Origin: Spirochaetales bacterium
Lineage (GTDB): Bacteria > Spirochaetota > Spirochaetia > Treponematales > Rectinemataceae
Reading direction: 5' to 3'
NCBI GenBank assembly: GCA_015657395.1
Contig: JADLKI010000012.1
Span: 69,826-74,828 of the forward strand
Length of the DNA: 5,003 nt
Shown: positions 2,791-5,003 of the stretch, in pieces
Position numbering within the stretch: the stretch's first letter is position 1
Layout: each line of letters begins with the position of its first letter
Notes under the pieces: model-generated
Databases searched by the model: none
What the model was told of the DNA's origin: nothing
What the model saw: the letters and a program-made list of their open reading frames with translations, nothing else
Program-made: the position numbers and the translations under genes

Positions 2791-5003
2791 TTATTCCTTT
2801 CCAAAAAAGTCGGCGAGGACCGCCTTCTCTTTTGCTGCATCCTGTTTCCATGCGTCGCGGACGATCATGTAGCTCTTCTTGATCCGCTCGCGGTAGGGAG
2901 GCGTCCCTTTCCATCCCTGCCACGTATAGGGAGAGGCCACATTCGCATTCAGGCGACCCGCCTCCGTGCCTGCCCCGGCGTTGAGGACGCGCGCATCGAA
3001 CACAAAGCCATCCGTGACTGTCGTTCTGAGCATGTCCGTTGTGAGCGAGTCTATATGCCGCCTGTCATTCAACACGCTGCGCGAAGAGGGGTCGGTGACA
3101 TTGAGGCGATTCCAGGGTATGCGCACGTGGATCGAATTTCCCTCGGCATACCAGAGATTGCCGGACTCATCGAAGGGGCCACGCCGCATGAGCGAGGCGT
3201 TGAACTGCCGCTCGGGGATTTCCCTGCCATCCTTCGTCGTCACTTTGCCGTTGACCAGCATCCTGATCTCCTCAAACACGCCGTCGCGGCGGAGCGACGT
3301 CGCATAGCGAGCGGAGGCGGTATTGTACGAAGGGATGACCGACAATCGAACTTCATCCGGTTGAATGTCGAGCAGGAACTCCAGCCCGGAGGCTGTTTTC
3401 CCCAGGCTGCCAGGCCAGCTCATCTGCCCCTGACTCCGGTTATACGTGTCGATGCCGAGAAGGATTTCGTACTCGCCGGGCATCTCTGATCCTGCCAGCT
3501 GCAGCGTGAGATAGAGATACGAAGCATCGTGGGACACCGCTAGGTCTGCGAGGGCCCCGCTGCCCGGAATGACCTGCTCCGGCGCCGAAGGCGGCACTGT
3601 CTCATTCGCGATGAGGCCGTAGTTCTGTTCGGGGTCGACGACATTGTGCCACAGGACCCTGTGGTCGAAGGGTATCATGAAGGGCTCCATGATCCACGTT
3701 TTCTTCGCCCACTCATCCATAAATTCGAAGATCGAAGCGCCCGAATAGCCAGCCTTCCGGATGGCCGCATACATGCGCAGGATCTCCCTGCCCGCGCTCT
3801 CCTCGTCGATGCCGCCGTGATGGAGGCCGTCAGGGGCGATGTGCGCGACTCCCGCCCCGTTTGCCATGCCGAACTCCGCGACAATGGCGGGGTAGCGGCT
3901 GTGCGTCTTTATAAATTCCTCCAGATAGGCCCCGTACCTCAACATGCCGAATTGATCGCGGTAACTGCCGTATGAAGGCTCATTGACGATGAAGTCGGGA
4001 TAATTCGGATAGATGTGGTAGGCGCCGAACAGACCTGCGGTCATCTTCTCCGTGACATCGAGATGCTCTATGGCGATGCTCGCCCGGTCATTCCAGCGGT
4101 TGGTCTTGCCTGTCTTGGGGTCCCACTCCGTGTCGTGCTCGATCGGGTCCAGCGTCGGCCAGCTCACGATGCCCACGGGGTGCAGAGTCCCGTAGCGCTC
4201 CGCCTCGGCCATGGCCACCGCATCGAGCGACTCTGCCAGCCAGACTTCGGTCGGCGACGCCCCTTTCCCCGCCGACACATATTCGCCGGTATACGTCGCC
4301 CCTCTGTGTTTTGCGTCGGTCTGCATCACTTCGGCGCTCTCAAGCTCCCTGCCCACAAGCCAACCTATGAGCCACTTCGAGACATCGGCAGAATAGACGC
4401 CCCAGGCGCGGCCCTCGCGCAGGGGAACCTTTGTCCTGCCATAGACCGCACCGATGACATGCTGTATTTCCTTTAAATACTCTTTCTGGTACCCGGGCTG
4501 CAGATAATCGCCGCCTGGAGGATTCTCTTCCGGCCATATCTCCTGTAGCAGAAAGAGCGGAGCATCCGGATGGGCCTCGTTATAGCTTCTGAGCGCCTGG
4601 TAGAACTCGGGAGGCAGCAGTGTATACACGCGCAGGGTATTCGCACCAATACCGCCGATATAGTCCAGCCACCGCATGTACGTATCAGACTGAACAGGGA
4701 ACTCCGTAAAGAACTTCCCCGGCTCGGCAGCTCCCAGATTTATGCCGCGGAGGAAAACAGTGCGCCACTCTCCCGCGCTCGACTTCAGCTGAATACCTTC
4801 TTTTACCGCACGCACATTCACTTGGAGTTCCGCCGGTTTTGCCCTTGTCTGAGGCACAGTCTGCTGAGGTTTGATGTTCGAGAGGATGTAATGCATGAGC
4901 GGCACATACGCCTTCCAGAAAAAAGAGCTGTTGTCGTCGGCAGTGTCATCGGCGAAAATGCGCTTGATGGTCTGAATGCCTCTCATGCGATAGGGGGTGC
5001 CTG
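2791..5003 (-). CDS. TIM-barrel glycoside-hydrolase-like protein (GH2/clan GH-A type) with CBM9/DOMON-like C-terminal region; 5' end probably outside window
   Basis: Numbering is from the first in-frame Met (4986), which gives 731 residues. That ATG has no Shine-Dalgarno and the frame remains open to the window edge, so the real protein probably starts further upstream. Residues about 75-440 look like a clan GH-A barrel: FLRGINLG (78-85) as strand 1, GANTLRVYT (114-122) as strand 2, IGWLVGRELE (207-216) carrying the candidate acid/base Glu214, AYHIYPNYPDF (322-332), PAIVAEFG (366-373) carrying the candidate nucleophile Glu371, and SIFEFMDEWAKKTW (418-431). The usual Asn before the acid/base is Arg213. 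Residues about 470-720 show beta-sandwich patterns (LAVSHDASYLYLTLQL; VRIPWNRLNVTDPS, 621-634) resembling CBM9/DOMON-like carbohydrate-binding modules. Substrate is unknown: a beta-linked polysaccharide is plausible. Residues 21-36 are mildly hydrophobic but are not a convincing signal peptide. The gene is cotranscribed with the downstream aminopeptidase. Confidence 0.75.
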   Translation of the reverse strand, partial: GTPYRMRGIQTIKRIFADDTADDNSSFFWKAYVPLMHYILSNIKPQQTVPQTRAKPAELQVNVRAVKEGIQLKSSAGEWRTVFLRGINLGAAEPGKFFTEFPVQSDTYMRWLDYIGGIGANTLRVYTLLPPEFYQALRSYNEAHPDAPLFLLQEIWPEENPPGGDYLQPGYQKEYLKEIQHVIGAVYGRTKVPLREGRAWGVYSADVSKWLIGWLVGRELESAEVMQTDAKHRGATYTGEYVSAGKGASPTEVWLAESLDAVAMAEAERYGTLHPVGIVSWPTLDPIEHDTEWDPKTGKTNRWNDRASIAIEHLDVTEKMTAGLFGAYHIYPNYPDFIVNEPSYGSYRDQFGMLRYGAYLEEFIKTHSRYPAIVAEFGMANGAGVAHIAPDGLHHGGIDEESAGREILRMYAAIRKAGYSGASIFEFMDEWAKKTWIMEPFMIPFDHRVLWHNVVDPEQNYGLIANETVPPSAPEQVIPGSGALADLAVSHDASYLYLTLQLAGSEMPGEYEILLGIDTYNRSQGQMSWPGSLGKTASGLEFLLDIQPDEVRLSVIPSYNTASARYATSLRRDGVFEEIRMLVNGKVTTKDGREIPERQFNASLMRRGPFDESGNLWYAEGNSIHVRIPWNRLNVTDPSSRSVLNDRRHIDSLTTDMLRTTVTDGFVFDARVLNAGAGTEAGRLNANVASPYTWQGWKGTPPYRERIKKSYMIVRDAWKQDAAKEKAVLADFFGKE

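Noticed and set aside
2787..2840. Longer aminopeptidase start at 2840
   Set aside because: It would add 18 residues unrelated to M29 proteins and overlap the upstream gene by 50 nt. The ATG at 2786 has its own ribosome site.
3055..3489. 144-codon plus-strand frame inside the glycosidase-like gene
   Set aside because: An antisense shadow of a GC-rich gene; the minus-strand frame is continuous with domain patterns throughout.
4015..4476. 153-codon plus-strand frame opposite the barrel domain
   Set aside because: The barrel motifs are on the minus strand; the plus frame shows no family features.

Overview
The window is bacterial DNA, moderately GC-rich in its genes and sharply AT-rich in one regulatory region. 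It holds five protein genes; two run off the window edges. The lineage cannot be fixed from sequence alone. A textbook sigma-54 (RpoN) promoter, a single-cluster [4Fe-4S] ferredoxin and an M29 aminopeptidase suggest an anaerobic or facultative Gram-negative-type bacterium, such as a spirochaete or a delta-proteobacterium-like lineage. That placement is a low-confidence inference.

Layout from left to right. (1) Positions 1-312, minus strand: the first 104 codons of a secreted iron(III)-type (AfuA/FbpA-like) ABC transporter substrate-binding protein. (2) Positions 313-786: a divergent regulatory region of about 470 bp. Its features are a weak sigma-70-like promoter for the transporter gene, a cluster of palindromic and directly repeated GTAT/ATAC elements at 469-565, an AT-rich stretch, and a consensus sigma-54 promoter at 674-690. 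The predicted 5' leader of about 86 nt can fold over the Shine-Dalgarno sequence of the next gene. (3) Positions 787-1203, plus: a small heat-shock protein (Hsp20/alpha-crystallin), followed by three phased 11-bp repeats and a strong intrinsic terminator. (4) Positions 1391-1621, plus: a one-cluster ferredoxin with its own promoter. (5) Positions 1668-5003, minus: a two-gene operon ending at a terminator that overlaps the ferredoxin stop codon. The upstream gene encodes a large TIM-barrel glycoside-hydrolase-like protein with a CBM9/DOMON-like C-terminal region; its reading frame is still open at the right edge. The downstream gene encodes an M29 metallo-aminopeptidase whose start lies 4 nt after the upstream stop codon.

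The most interesting part is the control region of the small heat-shock gene. Enhancer-like repeats about 130-230 bp upstream, a near-perfect sigma-54 core and an SD-occluding leader hairpin together suggest activator-dependent transcription combined with possible temperature-sensitive translation. The second point of interest is the glycoside-hydrolase-like protein: its presumed acid/base Glu follows Arg rather than the usual Asn, it has no visible export signal from the first Met, and it is probably the C-terminal part of a longer polypeptide. No RNA genes, insertion sequences, CRISPR arrays or attachment sites were seen.
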